NCBI GenBank assembly: GCA_038501785.1
Contig: JBAMJR010000068.1
Coordinates: 946,001-1,010,000, forward strand
From: Myoxocephalus aenaeus
Taxonomy: Eukaryota > Chordata > Actinopteri > Perciformes > Cottidae
DNA length: 64,000 bases
Direction: 5' to 3'
Of this stretch, positions 26,201 through 40,200 are shown piece after piece. The notes beneath the pieces were generated by a model, which had not been told where the DNA came from, searched no databases, and was given only the letters and a program-made list of their open reading frames with translations. Within the stretch, counting starts at the first letter, position 1. Every line of letters begins with the position of its first letter. The position numbers and the translations under genes are program-made.

Positions 26201-29200
26201 TCATTTTTGAATTGCCGGCTTCCAGCTATCTCAAACGTAACGGAACACAAACCCTGTTTATTACAAAACACATTTATATAATACTAATTGGCTTTGCCAA
26301 ATATGATTTGGAGGAAACTCAACTGCCGCCTGAGGAGGTAGGGGTGGGTGGTTAGGCATACAAAGCGCATATTTTGAGGCCAGAGCAATGCATGCAGGGT
26401 TTATGTGCTATATCTCACATATTGCAGCTAGAACGGCTCGTAAAGAAATGAGTTAAGTGCCGGAAAGATTACGATTTTCGTTAAATATTGAAAAATCCAC
26501 CATGTCCCATCTGGTGTTTGAAGTTGGGCTTTGACTTGTTCGCGATTCAACCAAAACTACAATCTTTTTCAGAAAGAGTAAGGCGATAAATTACATATGA
26601 TTTACGATTTTGGCTTCCAAAGATTGTGTCTTCTGTTATTAATCCAGCGCTCCCCGGTCAACTGCAGCCGGCACTCAGCGGGGAATAAATACCAAACACC
26701 AAAGTTTATGATAACATTGTTTAGTGGAGCACAACATTGTTTACAATAGCACATTCCTCATAGATCTAGCCTCTTAATTCTTCTCTCGGCGTGCTACAAA
26801 ATGGTCTTTCTTTGTGGGTAATCATGATAAATAATAATTAGACCAGACTAATCGTTGCCATAATTGAGTATATATTCCAGTATGAACATTTTTGCATTTG
26901 CAGTGAACAGTTTTTGCAGATATACATGAAATAAAATTCCCTTTTCCTCTTTAGAGATTACGTTATCTGTGTTTGAATACATACATGTTGTACATGTATG
27001 AATATCACTGTTAAAGGACGTGCTTTTGCACCACAAAGGTACTGTGTGTGTCCAAAGCATGGCGAGCAATCAGCGCCTCACCCTGAAAAGCTATTTTGCA
27101 AAACTGATCTAAAAAAGACAGCTTTCTGTCTGTCAGGTTGCCGTCAGATGAGAATGAACCAAGATAATCCTCCATCCTGCTTCCACTTCTTTTTCTTTAT
27201 TACTCAAAGTAATGAGAGGGGACGTGGTGCCAAGGACCGGTCTGCACTCTGGAGCTTCAGATGGAAGTAGGCGATTAAGTTAGTTGAGATGAAGCCTTCA
27301 GACGGAATATAAATTTAATCTGACACATGTCATAAACACTTAGGATCACCGCGGGGACGGGACAAATTACCCGGCGATGCCGAAGCACCTGGGGGAGAGA
27401 CCCACGCGGCGACATGCTGGCCTTTCTGTACGAGTACACATGCCTTCACACCTCAGCCGGCAGAGGCTTTCAAAGACTGCTCGTGATTTATATAGAATAT
27501 CAATGCAACCATAAACCACGTTGATACACAGCTCTCCAGTTGCCACAGGAGAACGGTGGAATGGCACTTTCCAGATTTTAAGATATATTTCTATGCAGCC
27601 TAACGAGGGCCACTAATTAATTGGTGTTATGATAGCGGTACAGCTAGATCAGACTGAGACATGTATCCCCGTCTACGTCATCAAAATGCACTTCTTGGAC
27701 ATATTATGTGAGAATGATCAATCCAATTACTAAAATATTTAAGTTAGAAATCTGGTTCACAAAAAGAGGATCGTGAATTTAAACCAGGGATGTTTGAGGA
27801 TGAAAAAAGGAATTATGTGTGTACCGTTATTAAAAAATACTTTATTATATTTGCACTTCCAAACCATGGCTTGTTCAAATATCTTCAACTGATGAAGATT
27901 TTCAACACAAAAGTGAAAAGGAGAGGCAGCAGAAGAAAACAATCCAGTGACGTCAATGCGTGTCCTCCAAAAACATCAAGGAGTATTTCTTAATAACTTT
28001 GTCATAGCTCAATGGAAGGTCAGGCTAAAAAAAAAGTGCTAAAAGGAATTGAACATCACATTTTCATGATAACTCAACATATTGCAGTTATTTTGGAACG
28101 GCACATACGCTGACTGTACAGCTCAGGTCACCTCCCTCACATCGCATTCAGTTTGAATTATCACAGAGCAGCTCATGTCTACTCCAGCAGAAAGATCTGC
28201 CGTGTGGATGGGAAGCACTTTGGAGTCACTGGGTTGTTGTCTGTCGTCTCAGCGACAACAGAAATAACTGGGTCTGAGCCTCGGGCAGGCAAGCAAGTGT
28301 CTGGATCCAGGACAGCTGGCTAAATTTGACAGAGCCTGCCACTCAGCGACAAGTCCCCGTCCCCTACCGCAGCCACTTGACAACAACCGACACCGCTGCC
28401 AGGAAATATTACACACGGGAGGGCGTAGCTGCCACCGACGATAGGCTTTCTACACGCGGCGAGGAAATACATTAGCTATCTTGTTGTGGAAAGAGAATGC
28501 TTCATAAATCCTGTATCCCAAGAAAGTTGTGAAAAAAAACAAAAAGACAGATGGTAAATATAGGCATGCATGTCGATAAAAACACGCTAAAATTAGCTAA
28601 AATTAGCTATCTCATTGTGGAAAGAGAATGCTTCATAAATCCTGTATCCCAAGAAAAAACTAAAAGACAGATGGTAAATATAGGTATGCATGTTGGTAAA
28701 AACAGGCTAAAATTAGCTAAAATTAGCTAAAATTAGCTATCTCGTTGTGGAAAGAGAATGCTTCATAAATCCTGTATCCCAAGAAAAAAACAAAAAGACA
28801 GATGGTAAATATAGGTATGCATGTCGGTAAAAACACGCTAAAATTAGCTAAAATTGGCTATCTTGTTGTGGAAAGAGAATGCTTCATAAATCCTGTATCC
28901 CGCGAAAAAATAAAAAAGACAGATGGTAAATATAGGTATGCATGTCGGTAATAACACGCTAAAATTAGCTAAAATTAGCTTTCTTGTTGTGGAAAGAGAA
29001 TGCTTCATAAATCCTGTATCCCAAGAAAAAAAAAAAAAAGACAGATGGTAAATATAGGTATGCATGTCGATTAAAAACATGCTAAAATTAGCTAAAATTA
29101 GCTATCTTGTTATGGAAAGAGAATGCTTCATAAATCCTGTATCCCGAAAAAAAAAAAAAAAAAGACAGATGGTAAATATAGGCATGCATGTTGATAAAAA

Positions 29201-32200
29201 CACGGTAAAACATGCTAAAATTAGCTATCTTGTTTTGGAAAGAGAATGCTTCATAAATCCTGTATCCCAAGAAAAAAACTAAAAGACAGATGGTAAATAT
29301 AGGTATGCATGTCGATTAAAAACATGCTAAAATTAGCTAAAATTAGCTATCTTGTTTTGGAAAGAGAATGATTCATAAATCCTGTATCCCAAGAAAAAAA
29401 CTAAAAGACAGATGGTAAATATAGGTATACATGTCGGTAAACACGCACCCGTCTACACATGCTTGATGCTGTGTCTTCTGCTTTTGGACATAGTGAGCGT
29501 ATTACCACAGAGTGCACAGTTGAAGAGTGTGGTCGCTAAAAGGAAATGAAATCCCCACCTCATCTGGAGCCGCGTTAACGCCCGTGGTAGATAATAGGAA
29601 GTGACAACTCCTTAAGGTGGAAATACCTTCTCACGTTGCCCTCTCCTCTGCCTTCAACACCGTTCACCGTGTGCATTAGTCTGTCTACACCTGAGTCAGT
29701 GAGCAGAGAGAGAGAGTAGGAAAAGTAGTCCTTACCTCCCTAACATGACTATCTTCCTGCGTCTAAGGTGTAAGTGCAACGGTCACGCCAGCGAGTGCGA
29801 TGAGGTGGAACACCGGGGCCTGGTGTGTTCCTGCCAGCATCACACGGTGGGAGACGACTGCCAGCGGTGTCACCCGTCCTACCAGGACCGGCCCTGGGCC
29901 CGGGCCACCGGGGAGTCCGCCAACGAGTGTCTGAGTGAGTAGCTCCCCGTTCCTCCCGTGCAGATTTTGCATTTGCTGCTTGAGCGAGCAGATACGGACA
30001 AGGAGTTTTGCGTTTGAGTAGACATGGATATTGAAATTCATTGATTCTTATTATGCTGTGGATGTAATGGAATGAATTATGCTGAACTTGGCTCCATACA
30101 GCATGTTATTTCTTTCATTTCTAAAGTATTTAACACGTGTATAGGTTTTATTCAATAACGCTTAACCTTCCTCTTGTGTTAGCTTTCTGTTAGCATCGCT
30201 TATGTTAGCGGGTCGGTTTTGACCCATGTCTTAAATCAGCTGTAAAATACACTAAACACAATTATCTATCATCCAATTTGTTTCTCATCTCCTGGTTACC
30301 TTGTTAGGCTTCCTTATCCATGAACATGTTGTTGTATGTTTTAATATTTTTGCTGTGGGCCTCTGGGCCTTTTCTTTGTCAGGATACTTCCATTTCAATT
30401 AAAAAAATGGTAAAATGAACCTCAAGAGAATCATATAAATAAATAAAAGGTTGTTGTGTTACCTGACTATTACTGAGGGGTATGAGAACACATCTCTTAA
30501 ATACATTTATTTTATTTATTTTTTCATTTTAATATTATTAACTATAGTAACATCTATGGTGTTACGGGTCAATTTCGACCCATATATATTTACTTTCAGC
30601 AATAAACTTTAATACAAACACAAAATGAAAAGCAGAACAAGTCATAACACAGAATATAGATGTGCAAGGTCAAACAAACAACAACCAATTAAGCAAATCT
30701 TATGTTTATAACTGGGTCAAAACCGACCCTAACAACACAAAGGTCATAATTTCAACCAGAGCATTTCATTTTTTGCTTTATTTTGTTGAAATAGAGGTTC
30801 CTGACAAAGTCAAAAAGCCTTGATGCAATAAATACATTTATGTGGCTCTTTTATGCATTTCAACCCTAAAACGGGTCGGTGCCGACCCGAACACAATGTA
30901 TATCTCTTCGAAATGGCCGGTTTCAAGATAATGTAACGTTATGCGGAAATGGCAGTGCAAATGGTTCGGAAACAATCATTTGCACACAAATTTGCTCTCC
31001 TCACAATTTATACATTAGGCCTTTTGTAAAAGGCGTGTCACTGCCGTGTCACTGCCGTGTAGTATATATGACGTACAGCGCCAAGTGTTCACCGCTATAT
31101 ACAGTTAGCATTCTACCAATAGCAGCTATATATGCGCTAGAATCTTTCACTTAGAGGAGTACACTGTGTACAACTAGATATGCAGTGTACAACTTGTATA
31201 CAATAACATTAACGTCAGTACAATCACACAGTGTCGAGGTCTTTGTTTTTTAGCCTGATCTCTGTTGAACTCATCTTCCTTCACTCTTCAGGAATAAGTC
31301 ATTTTTCTCGTCCCAGAACAAACCCCCGTCTACGTTTAGTTGGTCCGTTCCAAAGCCAGTTTCTTGTAATGGCCTTTCTGCCAGCTGTGAGGAGGATTTT
31401 GACCAAGTCATTATCTTCTTTCAGCACCACTTTAGCTATATTGCCCCGGTATAAAATTGAACACTTCTTGGAGATTATATTTCCTAATACCTCATTGAAT
31501 TCTGAATTCACTCTCTCCCAGAATGGCTCTACTTTTGAGAAACTCCCAAAGATATCTGTATGGTGGCATTTCTCCCAGCCTGTTTGATTATACATTGTTT
31601 GCTTTCCATGTTAGTTATAATTAAGTTAGGCTATTACGATTTATTTCCCAATTAAATACATCTATGTCTGCAATGCTACACACGTACGGTGCCGGTCAGC
31701 TTCTAAAGAACGTGATGTAGCCTGACCTTCCATTTAGCTATGACACAGTTACTAAGAAATAATCTTTGAGGTTTTTTGAGGAACAAAAACGTCACTTCTC
31801 CCTTTTTACTTTTGTGTTGTAAATTTAAAAATCAGTTGAAGATATTTTAACAAGTCATGGTTTTGGAAGTGCAAATCTATCCTTTAAAAAAAAATAAAGT
31901 TACACACATAATTCCTTTTTTGAGTCAACAATCCTCTTTTTGTCCTTTTTCAAGATCTCTGAGTGAACCAGATTTCTAACTTGGATATTATAGTCATTTT
32001 GATGTCTCAGTCTGATCTGTAACGCTGTCATCACACCAATTAATTAGTGCTGCATAGAAATATATCTTAACATCTGGAAAGTGGAGAGTTGTGTATCAGA
32101 CTCTGGCTTCCCTCCCCATCTCTGTGCAGCGTTTCAGTGGTACCTCTATTGGTATGGATTGAAATGAATGCAATACCTTCTGCAAGATATTAATTTTCAT

Positions 32201-33873
32201 CACTTTGATTTGATCTGTTAAAAATCCATGTGGACCGTCTTTCTATATCCTTGTGTTTTGATTGATGTGATTATAATTGGTCCCATACAACATTAATAAT
32301 TGTTTTGTTATATACAGCCTCAGGTATTTGATTGATTTTTGCAATCACATTTAATATTAACACTCTCTTTCGGAGGCGCATCATCGAATAGGTGAATTTT
32401 TGAGTTTTTGAAATATTCGATGTCTATCCTGCCCATTAATTACATTTCTCAATATCCCAAATCATCCTTGGAAACAAGTCATTGGCATCGATGAAGAGGA
32501 CGATTCTATGTCCGCTGTCCACAACTGCTCAGTATGTAGAATTATTGTATTACGGTTATTAACCCGTTCTGTTCTTTATCAATTAAATCTGGCGTGAACG
32601 TTTCAGTCGGCATGTAGAATGGATAATTATTACAGCTCTCCTTCTTTCACGGCGGGGCTGCCTTGCCTTCTTTTTTTTTTCAGCTCATTCTGAAATATTT
32701 TGTTCCACTGAACAGGAAAAACGCGCCGCCTGGAGCCGTGTTTGTTTTTAACCTGCCGAAAAACTCTTTCCCCCGTGATATTTCTGCTGTGATTGTTCAT
32801 ATTTTGCAGCGCTCCAATTCAGGGTAGATCTATTCTAGTGTACTGAAATAAATATCCTCATTTATTCCACATCTTCTGTAGAGGTGTGTGTAGACAATTC
32901 TTTACAATACCACTGGAGGATGTTTGCTGTATCTTTTGGCCACTCTTCAATATGTGTGTTAAGGGGTCCTTAATGTTGTGAGTGGTCTTTGGAAGCCTGT
33001 AGTTTGCGTACAGCCTTCCGGCAAATGATTTGGTGGATTTAGGGCCCAGCTCGTAATATGCCTGTTTTATGAATCTTGCATCTTTCTCTCACTCTGGACC
33101 CAATATCTCACCCATCTATCTATTAGTTTATGAATCGTCTGGTCCTTTGTTTAATGTGTTCTTCTGTTCTCAATCCTTCAGATCTGAGATCAACGTATTA
33201 GATGTTCTCCTTCTGGTCTTCTTAATAAGTTTTGTCTTATTAAACCCCATGCTGCAGCCTTCAGTGAGTCTATGGATGGATCTACCTCACCATTTTCATT
33301 TTCCTCAGGAAATCTTTTGATTTTGACAGTTATTTGTGTATTTATTTGCCAGGCTGTATGCTGCCCATTTACATTATTGTTGTTATTGTTGGGTGTATAT
33401 TATATTATAAGCTTTTCTTCAGTCTGTTGCTCAAAAGCAGTCTTCTTTCTATTTTGGGATAAAGTGTGGCATTGAATAGCGTGTCTAGTCTCTCTCTTTA
33501 TATTTACTCTCTGATAGTTACTATCGTCAGATCTCCCTTATTTTTCTCTCAGTTCATATCTTTTTAAAATGTAACTCAGTTTGATACCCAGATGACTTTT
33601 TAGACGCAAAGCTTTTCTCATGCTCTTGTTTTGGTAAATCGGTTTCTTGAAGAAAAGTATTCTGCATCAGCTGAAAGCTTTGATATTGTATCATTACACT
33701 TAATGTGAATGATTTCACTGTTCAATTCAACAATGGAGCATTTTTTTAACCGCAAACTGGATTATATATCAACAAACAAAAGTATTTTGCAGAGCAAAAA
33801 AAATAACATAAATGGCCTCCCAAAAAAAGGGCTTTCTCTTTCCACCTCAGTGCCAACTTTCTTTTTTTTAAAG

Positions 33874-33907
<34 letters not shown>

Positions 33908-34174
33908 CTTTTCTGTGTACTATCATAAACTAATATACCACTAACACATATATGAATGTATTATCTATGTTCACAAGGGTTTTATGTACATTATAGCTTT
34001 TTAAATGATTCAAATAGACCTTGGGGTTGAAGAGATATTCAGTATTTAGTTGAATGAAAACCATTCGCAATTTTCGCCATTACATTGCTGAGGTTAAGCA
34101 AGTAAATGACCCACTATGGGTCCCTCCTCTCACTCCAGCTATAATTATTCAGCTTGATTCATAGAGCATGGAAG

Positions 34175-34237
<63 letters not shown>

Positions 34238-37200
34238 AAACCTAAATGTTCTCTATAACTGTAAGAAGTTGTTGTGGTGAAGACCACTGTGTTATCTATG
34301 TCCATGCGTACATTCACAGCTAATTTTTTTAAGCATAAACACACAGCAATAAACATATTTTTGAATTATATTGAATGTATTGGCGTCATGGAAGATGTGT
34401 GTCTATTCAAATAGATGTTTGCACCACCGCCCCCTCCTCCTCTTGAGAGCTTCAGTGTGTATGAATTTTCATTATTAGTATTATCAGGTTTGGCTCATCA
34501 CACCGTGCACATTTACTGAATGCTGCTGAGGATGATTTGTAATTGGCAGAGGGGTAAAAACCATAAAAGAGAGCGTCTCACAAATTGTATTTGTTTTTTT
34601 TTGCTGAATTCTATTAAGCAGCCAGCGTGTTTTAATTACTCGTACTCTTGGTTCCAAGCAGATGGCGTCTTAAACAGAGTTCTGCACCTAACTTAATCAA
34701 TATACTGTATATTAATAAATAAACACACACCATATAACAGAGACACAGAATATGGACACAAAATGCTGAATGCTCAGTGTAATTATCTCTATCTGGCACA
34801 ACATCATTTTGCCTTGCTTTGCCCCACCAACCTCTCATATTTCCCTTTCAGGCACCGGAACAGGTGCGCACCATTTCCTCTGTGACATAGTTGTGTGGGT
34901 TGGTGATGTTGATCAACTAATATGCATCAAGGAAATGAAATGCAGTGGATATAATATGAACTACTTATTTTAAAATGAACTCACGAACAGTAGAAATGCT
35001 GCTGTTTTTATATTTCTAGACAGAATGAGATCATAACCTGTGTTATATTACAATCAATAGACAATTGTTTCATCCCAAGGTTGGAAAGGTGTGAATCACA
35101 ACATTATAAAGTTTGACGGTTAACATGAAAGGCTTAAAGGAGACTAAACCACAGCAGACAGGGAATTAGGAATATAAAACATGTAGGCATTGATAAGAAA
35201 TTGCAATGGAATTTTTGGAATAAATTGCTTTATACAATAATCTGAAAATGTACCAAATGTGGCATCTTTCCTATTGTGCCTCCGCTCTTAAAATGGCGTA
35301 TGTACACTGTTATTTTATCCACATCCGCTCTTCCCAAGAGGTGAAACCATGTCAGGACGGTCCCGCCGCTCTTCTTGCTCGTTATGGGAGAGATGTCTTC
35401 CTACTAATGCAGAGCTGAGAGGTCTAAGGGGTGAAACATTTCTTATACCTGATATCAGGTTTGGGGAGCAGCCACCGCTCCAGACTGCTTTGGCTGCACT
35501 GCTTCTGAAATAAGGAAGAAGGGATTAGCTGAACTTTTAGAATATATAAAGCAGGCTGAATCCAATACAGGGAACATGATCTTTGGCTTTGCAGGAACTA
35601 AGAGGAGAAAAAAAAGCAGAAAGGAAACTCATGCACGGTATTATTTTTAGACTATGCATTAATGTGCTGCACTTCAATATGTGTGCTGGTTCTGTTAATG
35701 CATGCTTGCTTGTTTACATTCCCCATCTGCCATTGTGTACTGTAGCACCTGTTTGCACATGCATGCATTGATGTGGATGTTTTTTTATGAATCCGTTTTC
35801 ACCTGGAAGAATCCATAAAAAATCCATAAATATTAGGAGCAGGAAGGTCTTGTGTGTCACACACATCTATAATTTAGGAATAAAGTTTGGAGCTTAATAC
35901 TGTTACCTACTTAATGCTAATCTTGCTTTGAATATGCTAGTAGCTTCTATAGATTTGTGAAGATCGCATGTTTTTTCCATTTCTTATTCTTACAAAAAAT
36001 CTACCATTTCTGTGGGAATGTCAGTGTTACAAAGTCAAAGTCAGTTTTATCCGTCAATTCTTCCATTTGTTCAAACATACAGAAGATTTGAAATGATGTT
36101 TCTCTTCTGTCCGACATAAAGTGAATGTAATAAAGTGCAAAAACAGTTAAAAGTTAAAACAAAAAAATAACATAAACGACATATAAAGACTGTTATCATC
36201 AGTCAAAGCTCATGTAAAGCTCATTTGTATGTTTTATACATCTTCATTAGTGTGGATTTAACTTTTTTCTAAATACCACACAGAAAGTACAACTATCAAA
36301 ACTGTAAGTCGTGCATTAAATAATATAATATACACGTTATCATTGTTATGATAGCAATTCTTCAGAACCATATACTCAGAACAACCACCGCAGAACCCGA
36401 CAGCGATATGGTTATGTTTATGGTGCACTCATGCGAACGCAGCCCCTAATTCACAAACACTTTGCAACATGGACTCCAATTATTGCGGCGCAAAAACATT
36501 TTGAAAGGGCGGCGGTAAGTCAGAACGCGTGCGGTGCAATTGCGTTGGCTATTCACGCCGACTGCCATCGCCGCCGATGGAAGCCGCCGGTTTTCCGACA
36601 AATCTCGCGAAAATGTCAAGTGTCTCTTTCAAAGCAAATAATCGTTTAGCAGAGAGGATAAACTATAACAGACTCGTGACCTTTTGGGGCTTACGAAACC
36701 ATGAAACAAAAAATAATTATGATAAAACCTGAACTTTACAAAATAAACACAAAGAGACACACAGTTAATACTTTACTTAATTGTCTTTTTTTTCACCATT
36801 TAACCCTTCGACTGCACAGCCTCTTTATCACATACAACCCTCCTGGAGAATACAGATGCAGCAGGCTGTTTTTAAACCTCAGTGCAGTATTAGTACATGT
36901 ACGCATATAATGTGAATTAAGCGTCACATTTCTCCAACCTCGACGTGGTGGAGGGGTTTGTGCGCCCAGTGACCCAGAGAGCGCTGTTGTAAGGGGCTCC
37001 CAAGGCAAAGTGGTCTCAGTGGAGCGGCCAGACTAAGAGCGATTCACTGACCCTTGAGGAATCACCGTGAAAAGGGAAACCTGGGTCGGAGCCTTGGCAC
37101 GTGGGGCTTTGGCCCCAAAAAAAGTTTGAAGACGCATTATGGTGAAGGTGTTGAGGTTAGTTAACCCTTCAGGGAATTAGGCCCTTTTCTTGATTTTACA

Positions 37201-40200
37201 TAATTTCTTAAATTCACTTTTTATAGGCATTTGCGTATGAGATATATACCCATGTGTTACATCTAAAATTGCAGAACAATCTCAGCACCATTGTCATAAG
37301 GCACAAGTGTAAAGTGATAATATGGCCCTAAAGTTGAAAAATTGAAGTTTGATTTTAAAAGATTCTTCATATCTCTTCTCCTTTACGAAATGTTTTGGTG
37401 ATGGAAATTGGTTTACCAAAGGTCTTAGGTTCACAAAAGCAGTGGAATATATGAATAAAATGGTAGATGCATCTAAATAAATGTCTAAAACCAAATGTAT
37501 TATTATATGATGGGGATGTGAGATCGCCTTACAGGCACATAGAAACACTGCAGAGTCTCGCTGATCTAACAGCAGCGGATTCTTTTTTTTGCGCAATTTT
37601 CTTTTTTTTTAAACACTGTATAGCACGCCGGCGTGACGCAAGATCCCAAAGGGTTAAAAAGCTCCTCACCAGGATGGGATGAGATCTACCCCCGAGACGC
37701 TGAAGGCTCTGGACATTGTTTTTTAAACTTAAACTTTATTACGTTTGTCATGTTACATATTTGGTCTCTGCATTTAACCATCCTTAGCAATCAAGGACCA
37801 GGGATCGAACCGTGAACCTTGCTTCCTTGGCCGACGTGGAGATCGGGAATAGAGTGTTCAGTGATGTGTCTTCCTATTGGCTCCTTCAGAATGTGACCCC
37901 CCCCCCGGGGGGGTCACATTCTGGGAGCTAGCGGAAGCTAGCGGGGAAGCTAGCGGGGAAGCTAGCGGGGAAGTGACGGAGCGCTAGCAGGAGCCCCAGC
38001 TGGCCACAGCGGGGAGCTAACGGGGACTCTGACCGAAGGTAGTAGCGGCTCGTTACCCGACGTTTACGGTATAACACTTTGGTCAATTAAGCAAATTAGC
38101 GTATTCCTCCCACATACTATGACATAATACCAACGTGCTTCAGTGGTGCATTATGGTCCTTCTTATTCTACATCTGTGTGTTCTGTCTCCAGGCCACTAA
38201 ACATTATTGTGGTTGTATATTCGGAAAAACATTTATAGCTCTGTATTCAGAGAGCAAAAAGAAGAATGGTGGTGACAATCATGTGTGATCATTACAGTTA
38301 TCTTTGCGATTGCTATTGACTAGTAAATAGTAGTAGCAGGTGGTAAGTGGAAGCTTCAAGGGGGATTTTTATGTCGAAGTGTGAGCGCTTCAGTGTTATG
38401 TGAATACGTCTGAGGGTTTTTATTGTGGATTTCACTATCAGTCAAGGTTGTTTATCAAAACTGGATATTGGACGGCTGATTTGTTTTTGCCTTCTGTTTG
38501 CTTTGTGTTCTTAAAATAGGTGTGGAGAAATATGCAAAGGGTTGGTTATGTGAGTGTGTGTGTTTGTTTATGTTGTGTGGATCTTGGGGTGAAATGTGAT
38601 GTCATTATCATCAAGATTCTTCCCCTCTGAGACTGAAACCATTTATAGCCCGAGCAGGTTGCGTCGGGTCTTCATGATTTCCGTTGTTTGTTTGAAGTTG
38701 TCATCGGCTCAGCCGGCGGCTGCTCCGGCACGGAGACGCTTTAAATCTTTTCTTGCCGCGGATTTAAGGTTGAAGGCTGCGTTGTAGCTGGCAGACTGTG
38801 ATCATTTTGGGGAATATATCAAATGTACAGCCATAATACTGCAGGTTCTTATCATCTGAGCCTCCTTGTAGTATTCCTAGTGTGACATATATAATACACA
38901 TATGATTACTGCTTTAAATGTGGTTTTATTTTCTCTTGTATGTTTGCTTTTGTGAATTTATAATTTAGGACAATACACACACAAAAAACACGATATTTCT
39001 ATTGAACTCCCAGTGATTCTGCGCAACACTGTACTCATTTACAAACAATCGAACAGCAACTAATTGCCGATATACCATATTAACTTGGATTAATATACCC
39101 CGAGAATTTCTTTTTTCTTTCTAAATAATGCTATTTTCTGGAAATCAGTAAATGGCTGTTTTAGAGGTGACTTTGTGGGGAAACGATGTAATCCCAGACT
39201 ACACGACGTTAGCACAGGTATTGAATGTACCTGTGTGTGTCTCAAACACACACCTTCAGGAGCCCCTCATGCTAGTAAAGTTAGCATGAGATTCATGCTG
39301 TTGGCCTGCTACACAAGAGCAGAGGAGCTCCCTCATTCTGGATATCATATTAGTGATGTACACTACCGTTCAAAAGTTTGGGGTCACTTAGAAATGTCCT
39401 TATTTTTCAAAGAAAAGCACAGTTTTTTTCAATGAAGATAACATTAAATGAATCAGAAATACACTATACATTGTCAGTGTGGTAAATGACTATTCTAGGT
39501 GGAAACGTCTGGTTTTTAATGAAATATCTACATAGGTGTATAGAGGCCCATTTCCAGCAACTATCACTCCAGTGTTCTAATGGTACATTGTGTTTGCTCA
39601 TAGAAGACTAATGGATGATTAGAAAACCCTTGTGCAATTATGTTAGCACAGCTTAAAACAGCTATGCTGGTGAGAGAAGCTATACAACTGGCCTTCCTTT
39701 GAGCTAGTTGAGTATCTGGAGCATCACATTGTCGGTTCCATTATACTCTCAAAATGGCCAGAAAAAGAGAACTTTCATGTGAAACTCTCCAGTCTAGGAA
39801 GGAAATTGCGAAGAAACTGAAAATTTGTCTAGGTGACCCCAAACTTTTGAACGGTAGTGTACGTGTGTATAAATACTTGATGTATGCCAAAAGAAAGAAG
39901 GTAAAACTCATGAAAAGTCACAGTACAGGATTTAATAAGTATTTTATCAGCCCTACAAGCTAACACGTCATTATATTAACCCACGCAGAAGGGTGACCGG
40001 CACAATAGTGTGTGGGTTAGGTAGAGGTCTAATTTGTCTGTAACAGTCCACTAAAGGTCGCACAGATATCTATGCAGCATGATCCCTCACGGACCGGTTT
40101 ATTATCCCTGCTGGTGTCCTGCTCTCCCGGCCGGTCCGACATCTCATTCGTCCTGCAAATTAGATGTAAAAATGAGAAATGATTGTGCCTGCAGGGGTTC

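Larger units (their letters stand above)
26008..29767 (+). other. lamc3 intron 3
   Basis: 3.76 kb intron with GTAAGA donor and a weak, purine-interrupted acceptor tract ending GTCTAAG. It contains AT-rich unique sequence, an L1-like LINE fragment (27560-28030) and the eight-copy tandem array (28471-29447), which ends about 320 bp before exon 4. No gene. Confidence 0.85.

Noticed and set aside
28471..29447. CRISPR-like array
   Set aside because: Units are whole 120-bp tandem copies with no unique spacers and the DNA is vertebrate; it is a minisatellite-type array.
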